Shown here: piece after piece, positions 48,901 through 60,733 of the stretch
How the letters are laid out: the number at the start of each line of letters is the position of its first letter
How positions within the stretch are numbered: the first letter of the stretch is position 1
Notes under the pieces: generated by a model
What the model was told of the DNA's origin: nothing
The model's input: the letters and a program-made list of their open reading frames with translations, nothing else
Database searches by the model: none
NCBI GenBank assembly: GCA_948567375.1
Contig: OX419755.1
Span: 15,381,001 to 15,445,000 of the forward strand
Length of the DNA: 64,000 bases
Source of the DNA: Lunularia cruciata
Lineage: Eukaryota > Streptophyta > Marchantiopsida > Lunulariales > Lunulariaceae
Reading direction: 5' to 3'
Position numbers and translations under genes: made by a program

Positions 48901-50356
48901 CTATAGTAAACATGGTAGTGAGAAGTAGTACTTTGCAGAATTACAGCGGGAATTTTCTCGTATACACCTCAACAGCGACTCTATGTCTTCCAAAGCTCCT
49001 TGACGATCGCCTATCTTGACCCTGAACCAGTATTTTCTGTAGATCAAATGGCGTTACTGATGCTCAGTATAGAAAAGAGAGACAAACTTTTAAGTACAAA
49101 ACCAAAAGGTAAAATGAAAGTCAAAGATACAGGTTAGTTGCCTATACATTGTGTCATGGTAGGAAAAGCACTTACACTGATAGCCAGTAGATATAAGCTT
49201 CAATTCTGCAAGCCGGATCTGAGCTTTCGAGCATAGCGAGCCCCTCAACGCAACAGCCAAAGCACTACTGAATGCATTATTCTCAGCATGCCACATAGCT
49301 CTGCTGAAACAAAGTACTTGCGAATTTTTGGAGGACAGAGGAATCAATGAATCCACCTGCTCAGGATACAAACATGCCGTCGCCTTCCCCAGTGCACAAG
49401 CAACGTTAGCGGGATTATCGCCTGGACCTACAGCTTCCAAATTGGACATCATATATTCTTTCCAAACGTGGAGCTTTTACTACTTGAGTTTTTGTTGCCT
49501 GTGGACCCTATGTCAAGAACACAAAGTCGTAAAATAAGCACCAGGACTTATTGCTATTGGATAAGGATGAAGATTACTTATCATGTGTCGCTATCTTCAA
49601 CCACTGAAGGAGTTTTCTTGAGAGATTAATCTAATAAAGATACTCTCAAGGACTTATGGCCAGTCGGTAGCAAATACAAGCTGTATGTAACATGGCCTAG
49701 AATTGCGAGTTCTCGTTTGACAAAGCTTGCACTTACCATCGGTTATCCCCGAAGGAATTGAGACACCACTCTCTTGATTATCGTCTGAGTTTGGAAGGAG
49801 GATCCTTTGTAGGGGCGCTGGAAGAATTGAAGTTAGTGTCGTCCGTTCTTCACTCAAGACTCCCGCAACAATATAGGAGATCGCAGCTGAATTGTTGGGA
49901 GAAGATACTTGATCTTGGGTTGCTTGGCAACGTAATTTGTCATTCGGGATCACATCTTCATGACAAATCTTGGCATACTTTCTCGAATTTTGGCATTCTC
50001 CCCACGAGTGGAGCGGACCGTCGATTTGTAGGGCTTTAATCTCAGTGATATGCGCGTTTCGAACATCGTGTTATGTTGTTACAAGAAAATCCTTGGATAG
50101 ATTGGTTCACAAGACCTTAGCAAAATAAGGCATGTGACTATCAGCTTAAAACAATCTAGCTTGAGAGAGAAATCCCTCATCCCAATCATTAAGAATGGAA
50201 AAATTGCATTGCAAATTTTGCACTTTGAACATAGCTACATGATACTATGATATAGGTACAGTTCCCTAATTTGGGGTTCTCTTTACCAAGTAACCCCCAC
50301 GAAACTGGAAAGGCGAGTAAATCTTCTAGAGCTATCCTTGCAATGAGGTGTTCCAT
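48901..50356 (-). CDS. Unrecognised four-exon gene, about 250 aa
   Basis: On the minus strand four exons join in phase: 50356-50287, 50033-49737, 49427-49178 and 49036-48901, giving 753 bp (ATG to TAG). Three donors are good (GTAAAG, GTAAGT, GTGTAAG) and the acceptors at 49427 and 49036 end in GTAG and ACAG; the acceptor at 50033 is weak. I do not recognise the family. The first exon is hydrophobic-helical (MEHLIARIALEDLLAFPVSW). The second has a Cys/His-containing patch (WGECQNSRKYAKICHEDVI), then ISYIVAGVLSEERTTLTSIL. The third and fourth read like paired helices of a TPR or armadillo-type solenoid (LCFSRAMWHAENNAFSSALA, GDRQGALEDIESLLRCIREN). It may be a short gene or the surviving 3' end of a longer one. 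It is 119 bp downstream of the SpoU gene in the same orientation. Confidence 0.55.
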
Positions 50357-50475
50357 GATATCAGCTAGTACATTTAACAACCCTCAGACAGAGGCCTCCA
50401 CAGATCCATTTCTAGCAGACTAACCAGTTTGCTACCAAGTATACCTCTCTTAAATGTTCCACATGATGTGAATTA

Positions 50476-53099
50476 CTAGCTATACAGATTATTCAGAGAA
50501 CTTAAGAGTCCTGGTTTGTTGCTGCTGGGAAATTCTATAGAACTTGACCTTTCTTCTACATCTTCTTCCCCATTCAAGTCACTGCTCTCATTCTCCTCTA
50601 CACCGTCGCAGAGCAACCAGTCATCAGATCCGTAGTCTGCTTTTTGCCGCCTTCTTTCCTTTACGGCAGCAGGATCCTCACCAACAACATTTCGTGGTGT
50701 CCGCCTTACCGGCCTTCCAGCAACAACGAACTTATGACCTTCTCTCTCTCTCTCAGCGAATCCTGCCCACACTGTCATATACCCAATACAGTACAATCAT
50801 GGTCGATTAAAGTTTTTCTTCAAAAAGAAAAAAGTCTTCTGCTCTCCTTAAGCTGATGAGTTTGCCAGAGTTCAAAACTATGATTTAGTGTTACCTGAAA
50901 AGTGATGAAGGACGATTGATCCAGCTACAGTCACATTCAGGGATGCTGTCCCAGCACCAAATTGAGGAATGTACACAAAGAAATCACATATTTCCATTTC
51001 CTTCTTTGAAAGCCCAGTTCCCTGCAAACTCATGGGTCCAAATGAGAGAATTAGACTAACTGGAACCTACATTTACGATTCTAGATTGTCATTTCCTTTT
51101 TAGTAGCTCGTTCGTGAAGTCCAAAAAAGAAAACTAGGTGTGAACAAATTTTGACACATTTATGAGACAGCATGAGAAACAAGGAAGAGATATACTTTTA
51201 TACCTCGTTTCCAAGCATGAAGGCAGTACTCTTCGTAAAAGGGTGTTTGTGCACAGCAGTGGCTCCCTCAATGATCTCGACACCACAGATGTCTACATCT
51301 TTAGCCTGCAAAGTTATACATGTCAGAGGTTTACAGCAAAATTCTCAAGAAGATAGATAGTCACTCCTATACTGAGCATTTGTAATCACCAGTTGAACTC
51401 ACGTATTTGGTGCTAAGGTCACCAGCAAGCCATTTCGGTGCAAATACGGGGTTCATTTGAGTCGCTTGGAATCATCCGATACAGAGGTTATGTTATACTA
51501 TGTTGAAGAAAAGGGAGCAGAAGCTGTTCGAAGAACGGGGAGCCCAGAACCCAATTAGTAGGGAACCGAGAACATGCATATGGAAGTCATGAAATTCAAG
51601 AATGAATTCTTAAGTATTCTTATATATTCTGTAATGGAATACGGAGCTCTTATAGAGTTCTTATATATAGGTGTATGAGAGCAGAAGCCGTTCTGGGAAC
51701 TCATGATAACCCCTTCCCAGATTATCCAGAACTCGTGAAATGCAAATGATCGATAAACAATATGTACATGATTCACAATGCTAGAGTAGTGTTAAATCCC
51801 TAAGGTAGAATGCATCGAATATAACCTGCAGCAAAGGCATAACTGAAACAGATTGAGAATAACTGATGGCCAACGGACTGGTAAACAACGTGAAATCAAG
51901 AGCATCTATGCAAACGACTGCGAGAACAAAGAAACGTTATGTAAGAGCCCGCCAGTAAGCAGTGCGTGAACAGTAAAGATTAAGGACGTGGGCTGCAGTC
52001 GGGTAGGAACACTATAGACGCGAGAGGTCGAACCAGGAATCAGTCAAAGAGCGAAGGAAAAGTACTAGAGAGGGAATTAGCTAGGAATGGAGGAGTTGAA
52101 CAATACAAGAGTTATCGGATGGTGTGCCTGCAGAAACGGGTCGAAAGAAACGGGTCGAAGTGTACAGGGTAACGAGTGCGAAGCGTAAGAGGGCAGAATA
52201 TAAAGTATATCACAACAAGCTCTATGGACGCTTGAGTCCTGAGACACTAAACAGCAAAGGGAAGCAGAAGGCGGCCATAGTAAACCTCCACGAAAACACC
52301 TGCGACTTCATCAGTGCCTCACGCAGTGGCGAAGTAGCTGAGTAGTAGTAGAGTTCTTATATATATGGAACAAGAGCAGGAGCCGTTCATAGAACGGGGA
52401 ATCGGCAGTGTACTAGAGCCTTGTATAATACGTTTAAGATTTGAGTCTGGTACGATCTTGAGCGATTATCTGCAGTTACCTTGGCCATTCAAAGATTGAC
52501 ATGTTTTGATGATGAAATATTGTTTGACAGGTTTACCCTTTACCTTCAAGTATAGGGCGGCTTCAGCAAGAGTAAAGAAATGCCGAAATTGCACATGCAG
52601 AGACGCTCCGTGGCTTCCAAAAGCGTTAAAATCCTTCCTCCCGACAAGAATAAGCTCAGAAACTCCAAACGCTGTGGCACTGCGCGCTATGGTTCCCAAA
52701 TTGTGCCGCTTTGCAACATTATGCACCAAAACAAAGCTTTGAAAGCAGGCCCTCCCATTCAGCTCTGCATCATTTCCACCCGATTCCCTCACCTGCAGTC
52801 CACCGTTACAGTTAACCCCGAAAGATAGACATCAACAAAAATAAGCCACCATCGGTCACAACAAACGCAGAGGCACTAACCTCCTCTGCCATGGTGCATT
52901 GGCCACTTGAAGATACCTCAATGTCAGCACCAAGAGTTTGAGAATCGGAACCCTGTTGTTCTCCATCGCCTGCTGCTGCTGCTTCAGCATCCAAGCTCAG
53001 TCGATTTCGCAACAGCCCAACTAGAGGAGACCCAGGGGCATCAGACTCGAGCTGATTCAAAATCACCCGGCTGCTGGGTGCCGAACCTGGGGAACTCAT
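50476..53099 (-). CDS. SpoU (TrmH-like) tRNA/rRNA 2'-O-methyltransferase family protein
   Basis: SpoU/TrmH enzymes methylate ribose 2'-OH in tRNA or rRNA using S-adenosylmethionine bound in a trefoil-knot (SPOUT) fold. Exons on the minus strand: 53099-52881, 52792-52544, 51305-51204, 51021-50895 and 50771-50476; phases agree and give about 330 residues. All three family motifs are present: motif 1 VLVHNVAKRHNLGTIARSA followed by AFGVSELILVG, motif 2 AFMLGNEGTGLSKKE, and motif 3 FVYIPQFGAGTASLNVTVA. The N-terminal 73 residues are Ser/Ala/Glu-rich, and the C-terminal 100 or so residues are basic (KERRRQK), then acidic (NGEEDVEE). The 1.2-kb second intron contains short dispersed repeats. Substrate and compartment cannot be told from sequence; no clear transit peptide. 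Confidence 0.93.
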
Positions 53100-54550
53100 G
53101 GTGCCTATCAGCCGTCCCAGTTCCTATTTATCCTCCTCCCTCCCTCCACCAAACGCACAAAATCCAAATGGCTCCTCTACTCCCAACAAATTCAGACAAC
53201 GGGTCTCCGGAGCCAATCTGCTCGGTCCTTCACGTTCAAATCTGGTTCGGTTACTGCCCACAATTTTGCGAACTTACGAGTACGGTACCGAATCCGTGTC
53301 ATGAAGACAAGGAGCTTCCGCAAGGTTATTCAGTCTGCCAGCTTCTTCTAGACTCATCTAAACTCTCTGAAGAAAGTGGAGCAGAACCGAGATTTCAGAC
53401 TGCCAACAACGTATATGTGGGCACTACCATCTTCTGTGAGAAAGCATATGAAAGCATCAATTCCTGTTGTGATTGTAGATCGAGTCACTGAAGATGATCA
53501 TACCTTAGCGTATATTACACGGTGCTGGGAGAACCTAACGATTGGCGGTTACAGGAACCGCAATATGAGGCTTGTGCATTGTGCTAATTGGAGTCTTCGC
53601 ACAGTTTGAAGAGCTGAAAACTTCGATCACATCCCTGTATTTGGATCTCACTTGGTGTATACCAGAGGTTGCTTTTCTTTTACACGTTCTAGATGTTCAA
53701 AGACGACTGTAGACTTTAGTGATGTTTTGATCAGCTCCTTATCGTAACCACTCGAGACGATATCAGGAAAAACAGATGGACCCACTTCCTGATGACTGAG
53801 TATCTTTTTCACGTGGGGGTCAATGTTTATGAACAGTCACAGTTTCTGTGGATAGAACTGTTTCTCATCGTCTTCGTCCCTAAACGAAGAGCTGGTGCAT
53901 GCGAAGGTATGCTCATTGTGATGATTTATCACTTCCCTGTGACGCCAGACTAGGATTCATGAACTTGTCATAATTTTACAAGGTATTTTGCAAAACGTTA
54001 GATTAAATGTAATACACTGGCCAAGTTGATAATATATAGAGATCAGAAGGGAAGGAAATTACTATCATCTTGATATAGGTCCTAAAGTAGGCTCCATAAA
54101 GGTGGAGAAAGAGTACAAAAACACCAGGGGTACACAGGCAGAGGCGTATCTTAACAACCAGCAAGAACCAAGAAGGCAACAAGAATTTACAGAAAAATCG
54201 CGTGACGCGAATTTGATCTTTAGTAACACTTCCTCATATCCAAATTTTGGAGATCGGAAGCAAGTTCGTTGTTCATTTTTTTCCCTAGCACAAGTGAGTG
54301 GTCGAGTCGACCCTTAACAAAGTGGGTCGGTCAGATCAGGAACACCGCCATACGAGTGAATCGTGTGAATCTATGTGCAATGCTGAGCTAATAATCCGGA
54401 TGCATGTTACAGACTCCGTGGACAACTAATGCAGAAAGCATAAGTTTGTGAGAACAATTTTGTGAATTCTTTTTTTCTGCGCCCTTGAGACAGATTAAAT
54501 GAACTAGTGCTACACGGGAATCATGTACTTGACTTCAACTCTAAAACTAA
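53100..54550. other. Intergenic between the SpoU gene and OEP80
   Basis: It holds the SpoU promoter side and the 3' UTR of OEP80 (both on the minus strand). I see no exon with flanking splice sites; the 194-codon plus-strand frame at 52907-53491 is mostly antisense to the SpoU first exon and its leader and is not coding-like. Confidence 0.45.
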
Positions 54551-57500
54551 TTAGTTGCGGTACCCTATGCCAAAATGAAAGCGGCGAGCATGCTGGTCGT
54601 TGAAAGCATACTCTAATCGCAGTGGTCCTAAAGGTGAGTCCACCCGGAGACCAGCTCCATATCCATAACCACTGCCTGGTTTGCCCCGTTGTCCAGCTGG
54701 ATCTCCTGCTCATAGGGGGGGAAAAAGCAACGTTTAGCATTTCGTTGTAGAAGTCCAATTGATGGCTGCTGCCAAGTGAGAAGAACTTCCAATAGCACTC
54801 AAAGTCAACTGATGAAACGTAATGGGTTCAAGGGACTAATATGATCAACGAAGCTGAAGCTGAAACTTCAGGATAGAGACTCGGAGATTTTTTGGAATGC
54901 TTCTCTATGACTTGAAGAAGCACTCCAAGTACATAGTTTCAGACTCTCGCTCCACCAGCATACACATAGCGCTTCCAGAACTACAGAAGGGTATGCGCGT
55001 AACATCCAGTAATTAAGATGCTACATAGAGAAAGCTCAACTTCACAGAACTTACCAGGAACGGTTTTTCCTGATCTGAGATCTCCACCGTAATCAGCGAA
55101 CACAGCTCCTTCCACCGGTCCTACCTGCTCATTTAATTGAGAAAGGAGGAAGTTAGACGCTGCTGTAAAGGGAGAATAGAGCTTATTTCAGATGAATGAG
55201 AGAGGATCCCACCAACTCACCAAGGGAACCGATATTTCACCACTAGCCACAACGCACGAGCGACCAGAACCCACTGCTCCTTCGTCGTAGCCACGGACAC
55301 TGTTGGTACCTCCAATGGGAAATGCCTCATGAGGAGCCAGGTCTCCGACGACACTTCCACCTGAAAAACTGTACACACGCAGACAAATATTAGCGATTGC
55401 CATACCCTCTACAACTCAAATTTGAAGAGTTGGAAGGTGGTAAAAAGGATGTCTCCCTACGTGCAGCAATCAGCAAGGTCATAGCTTATGCCCTACTATG
55501 GAGGGAATTACCTTGCTATACATCGCATTGGACCAATTCGTAACCCCTGCCTGGCTCGGACGTTTACTCTGTTGAAGAAAAGCCAATCCGCGGCGATTGG
55601 CAGCCCTTGTTCTGTGTTGAGTACCAGCTGCAGGTACAAGGGCGGAAAATTAACCACTGATGTAGTTTAGACAAAGCTAACAGCACATAAAACTATGAGG
55701 GTTACGACGCACACCACTGGTTTAAATCAGAGGAGACAAATTTAAAGTATAATCGTGGGGTGTATGAACGAATGTAACTTACTTGAGAAGAACCGTTGTC
55801 ACCAGAGTCTGTGTACACTATCTCCAACTTGGCCACGAGCATATCATCATAAGCACGCCCACTGCATTCAGGAGAACATACAGCCTTCATAAGGTCAAGG
55901 CCTAGGTGTTTTGTGACCAGGAACGAGACGAGCTAAAATAAATCATGCGTAGGTCTTCAACTCATGATTAAGGAAGGCCCGAGGTTACCAGCAACTACCT
56001 GAATGTAAGAGGGCCGCCATAAAAGTCTACCACCTTTGGTTGACCATGATCATCACGAGCTCCAGCGCGCTGTAGGGGGAACAGGGACCAAAGAAGTTGT
56101 ACGACAATGTTAGTGAAATGGATGCTGTGGTAATTTCCCCACGTAAGGCAACATGGAAATAAATATCAAGGAGTGGCAAAGAGGCAAGTTCGACTCTCGT
56201 CCAGAGACGTCAGTTGAACATAATCGGGCGGCAGAAGGAACATACGGAGGGATTCTAACCATAACATATCCAGACAAAAAGTCTCCTGGATAAGCATAAT
56301 GGTAAATCATGCAGTGAAAAGGTCAGGAGGCTGTCCCATCTGAATGAATATGGTAAATAGGCTGATTAAGGTATAACCAGAATGAATCACTTCTACAAAC
56401 TTGATGCCTTCATCGACAAGAGAAGTCAACTATTGGCATATCACGTATTGTACCTGAAAATTGATACCTGCAGTACCACTCCACTTTGGGCGAAGGGGCC
56501 TGCTGTAGTCAACACCGGCCATCAGCCTGCCAATGGTCACACCACCATGCACAGGTCCCGATGACGGTGCATCCCTCCTTATCCCATGCACAATAGTTCC
56601 TGGTGCCCGTGAATTCTGCACAATTCATACGATATTTTTTACCACTTCCTCAGAGACTCTGAGAACATAAAATCACTCTTGAGAAGTTACCCTCGACCCT
56701 TTTTAACCAGCAGAGTAGAGAATTAGAGTAAGTTATTGGCACGACATCCGTATGTGTTCCAGTTTAACTTACAACATTATCGTGCTACAGGGAGCAGGCG
56801 TGAAATAAGCTTCGACCATGAGCTTCTGCAACACTTCGTCTGCAACTATACCTGGATATTTATAGATCGGGAAGTTCGCTTGTCATCACCTTCAATCCAG
56901 GGATCAGTGTAATTGACTCTGAACATAGAATCAACTTGGCCCCGCTCCAGTGAAATGTTCAGCTTTTGATTCCGACCGAAGGCGTTTCGATGTGAGTAGG
57001 CAAAACTATAGAAGTACGACAGATATTTTTTTTCAGAAGATGCTGTTTGTCATACATGACAGAAAAGGCAAACTCCATAATATCTTACTGAGTGTGACTG
57101 GACACGGTGATAATACGGCTAACCAAAGCAAAAAAGTCTAGTTTTGTTCGTCTGAGATATCGTCTTGGTGAAGGTTGGAGGGAGTCAGACGTTTTCTCTG
57201 AAGCACTTTGGTTTATAACCTACCAAGTCCTAATCCGACATCACTCGGCAACCCTAAGGTTACTCGATCAATGAGATACTTGCTAACATCTATAAAATAC
57301 TGCATCAATCGTATTAACTATCCAAAACCATAGACTATATTTGTCAATATATAGGAATCAAGGGAAACCCAATGGCTGGTCTTACCTTCCAACGAGGCCT
57401 GAAAGAGCACCATTCGTTATACTGCACGAAGAAACATACAGAGATTCGTTAGTAAAGCACACATGGACATAAAGTCGACGCATGTTGGATGTCAACATAT

Positions 57501-59914
57501 GTGCTTGCAAACGGGCCATCAATGGTACGAAAATTACTTGAATCAGTACAAGTTACGTATCAGCACAAAGTTACACCCTCATGTGTGTACTTGTGCACGA
57601 ATCACAAGATTGCACAAAATAGTCATAAGACCTCACCCATTTCCTGATAAACCTCCACCAGCAGAAAAGCCTCCAGTAACACGCTCGACAACGTTCATCG
57701 TAAGGTCCACCATCCCTGTGTCTGCATGTGAAATACAATCAGTATTTATCCGGTGGCAAGATTTGTTTTGCGTGATAGTGCATCCATTACGGTGCCAAAA
57801 GATTAAGGTGTCTGTAAACTCACCACCAGCAGGTTGCGGTACGAGGTTCACGTCCTCCATGATACCCATGGTAAATACAGTTTCGACATCTCGTCTACCC
57901 TGCTGCAAACTGTACACCTGTGTTCCAGCACCAAGACTCAGAGGTCCACTCATCAATTCATATCCCAAACTGGTTAATCCTTGCAACTCCAGAGGCAGGC
58001 TCGCTCGCTGTAGTAAAATTCAAATGACTTCCTTGCCCAAGTCGCAACTTCGATGGCAATTGCACGAAACGCAGAAATCAACTCTTGAAAATGGCTCGTG
58101 TACTTACAAGCCCGTACAATCTGCAAGCCTAGTAGATAATATTTCTTGCGATTGAGACAAGCGAGCGTATAAATTGGTCTTCAAGTAATCCTACCTGTCC
58201 TTTCTTTGTCGTCAGTTGTCGAAGTAAGGTTTCTGGTTGCGTTTTGCCAGTTGTTGGCTCACCACTGCATGAGATGCCCCGAATATGAGAAACACTTAGA
58301 GATCATCTGCTGTCTATACCTAGTTTTGATGAGCGTCAGAGCAGAAACAGGTAAAAAAGCTCCGAAACTTACGTCTTTCTGTCAAGAAATCGGATGTTGA
58401 TGTTGTGAACCTCGGCTTCTGCAACCTGGACTCTGATGATGCCGTCTGATAATATCTCGACATCTGTGACCTGCCGTTGTTCAAAACTCAGCCACGCATA
58501 ATTTGGTCCATTATTCCCGGCAGGAATTCGAGATACAAACTGCATCGAAACCTTGTACACAACTGAAGGTACTCTTCTGAACCAACGAGTTATATTGGAA
58601 GAAAGTAGGAATCAAATCACGAAATTAGAACTGGCAATAACTTAACCACAAGGATAGAGATTAAAGGACAAGACTGACCTGTCCAAAAAGCCCTCTGTCT
58701 CTGTACCAACCATTCAGCGTATCCAATACTTTGTTTAATCGCTGAATGTTAACAACTTTCCCTGAAGTTTTACAAACAGAACTTGCAATTAATCCGGTAT
58801 TGAATTATTAAAACCTTTCGCCTCGCCTCTGGACGTGTTGCTAAAACATCACTGAAAATCTACTATGTACTCAATGCACTAATATTACAAAACCCGAAGA
58901 ATCCAGAAAATACCATACCGTATTCATCATGGAACGCATCCTGCACTACCCTTGTGGGAAGAACATTGGCTCCGTTGCAAACCAGGCCTTTCAACTCCTG
59001 ATTCGATTCTACCTTCAGAAGCAGCAAAGAAATGGCCAAATACATGTTAAGTCCTGCCATTAGGTGCTTCCCAAGACCAATGGTGCACTCAATTTCACAT
59101 AAAATGCGGATACAGGCTCTCACAGGAGAATCCAAATTCAAATTTCTAACTTCCATGAATGGCATTCGGCACCAAGGGGTCAAAAACGACGCAATGGTCC
59201 CATTATGTCATAAACGGAAGAAGAGAGGAACTCTACCTTGAATATGAGCCGCACGCCATCCCTGGTATCTTCAGCAGTAGGCATGCACGAAGCGAAATAC
59301 CCAGTATCAATAATCCGGTGCACATCTTCTTGCACCTCACTGGTGGTAAGAGCGAAATTGGGTTTGCACGCCTTGAGAGCCCTGCGAACTGTAGCCAAGA
59401 GCTCTGCATCTTCTAAATCCTGGCCATCCTTATCTTGAATCAAAATTTCACTAATCAGAACCCTTTCTTCATCCTCCCCTCCAGCCTGTATAGATTGCCC
59501 AGATTTCCTAACCTGCTGTCCCTGCCTATCAGCCCCTCCTGGCAACCTATCAGCTGATAATTTTTCCGTTCTTTTAGAATCTCTAGCCCCATTGTCAGCA
59601 GCCAGAGCCAGAGAAGTCGAGCACACTGCTGCAGTGGAGAAAATTGTATTATCCCACCTTTCCCTATGTCCCGATAAAAAATTTCCTATAATTTCCTTGG
59701 CCCTTTTGGCCTCCGACTCCCACTTCGCCCATGTAGTCTGCAACAAAACCTCCGCTGATCTCACTGCATTTTCCAGAGGATTCACAGACCCGTTTCTCTT
59801 CTTCGTTCTCCCCAATGGTGCCTCCGTGACTGGTAGCTTCACTTTGGAGAATGAAATCCGTGCTGGCCTCGGCCTCGGCCTTGGCGAGCACGACGCAGTT
59901 GATGCCGCGCGCAT
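54551..59914 (-). CDS. OEP80: OEP80 (TOC75-V), Omp85-family outer-envelope protein of plastids
   Basis: OEP80 is an essential beta-barrel of the chloroplast outer envelope, related to bacterial BamA. Sixteen exons join in phase on the minus strand: 59914-59237, 59012-58919, 58761-58679, 58470-58373, 58264-58195, 57917-57824, 57721-57637, 57421-57386, 57005-56852, 56615-56454, 56069-55999, 55861-55783, 55627-55512, 55368-55221, 55124-55055, 54705-54551. The sum is 2193 bp, 730 aa, the usual length. The first exon gives a basic Ser/Pro/Arg-rich N-terminus. POTRA repeats follow ([76 protein letters not shown]). The barrel includes [68 protein letters not shown] and [16 protein letters not shown], ending [18 protein letters not shown] is the conserved Omp85 motif (VRGF/Y) of the lid loop. 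Nothing looks damaged. It is head to head with the RUS3-like gene. Confidence 0.96.
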
Positions 59915-60733
59915 GCTCGCTTTCTATAGCCTTCTCTCTCCGCTTCTTCTTTGCTCAAATTTCAATTCCCCAATGAACCTCCACCCAGCTGTTCCTGCTC
60001 ATGTGTACTACCTGAAGCACTAATCCCCTGCTTCTCTCCCCTATAAGCATTTACTCGATAACCGTACTCCCATTCATCCCCTGACACCCTTTCTTCTCCA
60101 GATAGAGCAAGAGAAGAAAGCAGCAACTCCTTCCCTCTCTCTATCTCTCTCTCTATCAAGGAAAGAGGAGAGGAGAGGAGAGGATTGACTGGAGCAGTGT
60201 GAGTCAGAAAGCATGAACCCCCTAAATTGGATGGATTCTCCCTTCCCTGTTCTGCTTCGTTCCCCTGTCGTTTACCCTAAACGGCCCGGGCAATACTTCC
60301 CGGGTCTGAAGCCTTTTGGTTTTTGCTGGTTCAGAGAACGAACAAAACACCTACGAATTGTGGGGGTAGGGCTATATATATACCAGATCCACAAGAGGAA
60401 AGAAACAACCCTTCTCATTTGTGAGGGACATATTTCGGTTGTTGGGTTGTGGGTGGTGCTCTGGACGATTTACTTCACTACTTTGGCGCTGGTGGCATGC
60501 ATGCAAGCAGGCTAGACTCCCTGCCCTCCCCCCAATAAACGGGACTTTGTCGTACCTAGGGAAAGCCAAAGCAAAGCTCCGGGATATCATTCACGGGATT
60601 TTATACACTTGTAACCGGGTCACTGGGAGCGCATTGTTTGGTGAGAGAACCAATAGTCCTGGTAAAACGCTTTGGGTAGCTCTTCCTGACTTGAGTCGAT
60701 CTGACCTGGCTCGGCGAGAGCATATATCGAGTC
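59915..60733. promoter_or_regulatory. Shared region between divergent OEP80 and RUS3 genes
   Basis: About 0.82 kb separates the two start codons, so both promoters and 5' UTRs must lie here. It contains a CT microsatellite followed by an AGGAG run (about 60131-60185) and a TATA-like TATATATATA at about 60374-60383. An in-frame TGA at 60692-60694 lies upstream of the RUS3 start. No other coding exon is evident. Confidence 0.6.

Noticed and set aside
50544-50810. Plus-strand open frames opposite the last SpoU exon
   Set aside because: Shadow of the minus-strand coding exon, with low-complexity His/Ser content.
52124-52345. 73-codon basic open frame inside the SpoU second intron
   Set aside because: No splice sites in phase with the gene and no recognisable family.
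52907-53491. 194-codon plus-strand open frame
   Set aside because: Largely antisense to the first exon and leader of the SpoU gene, with no domain-like content.
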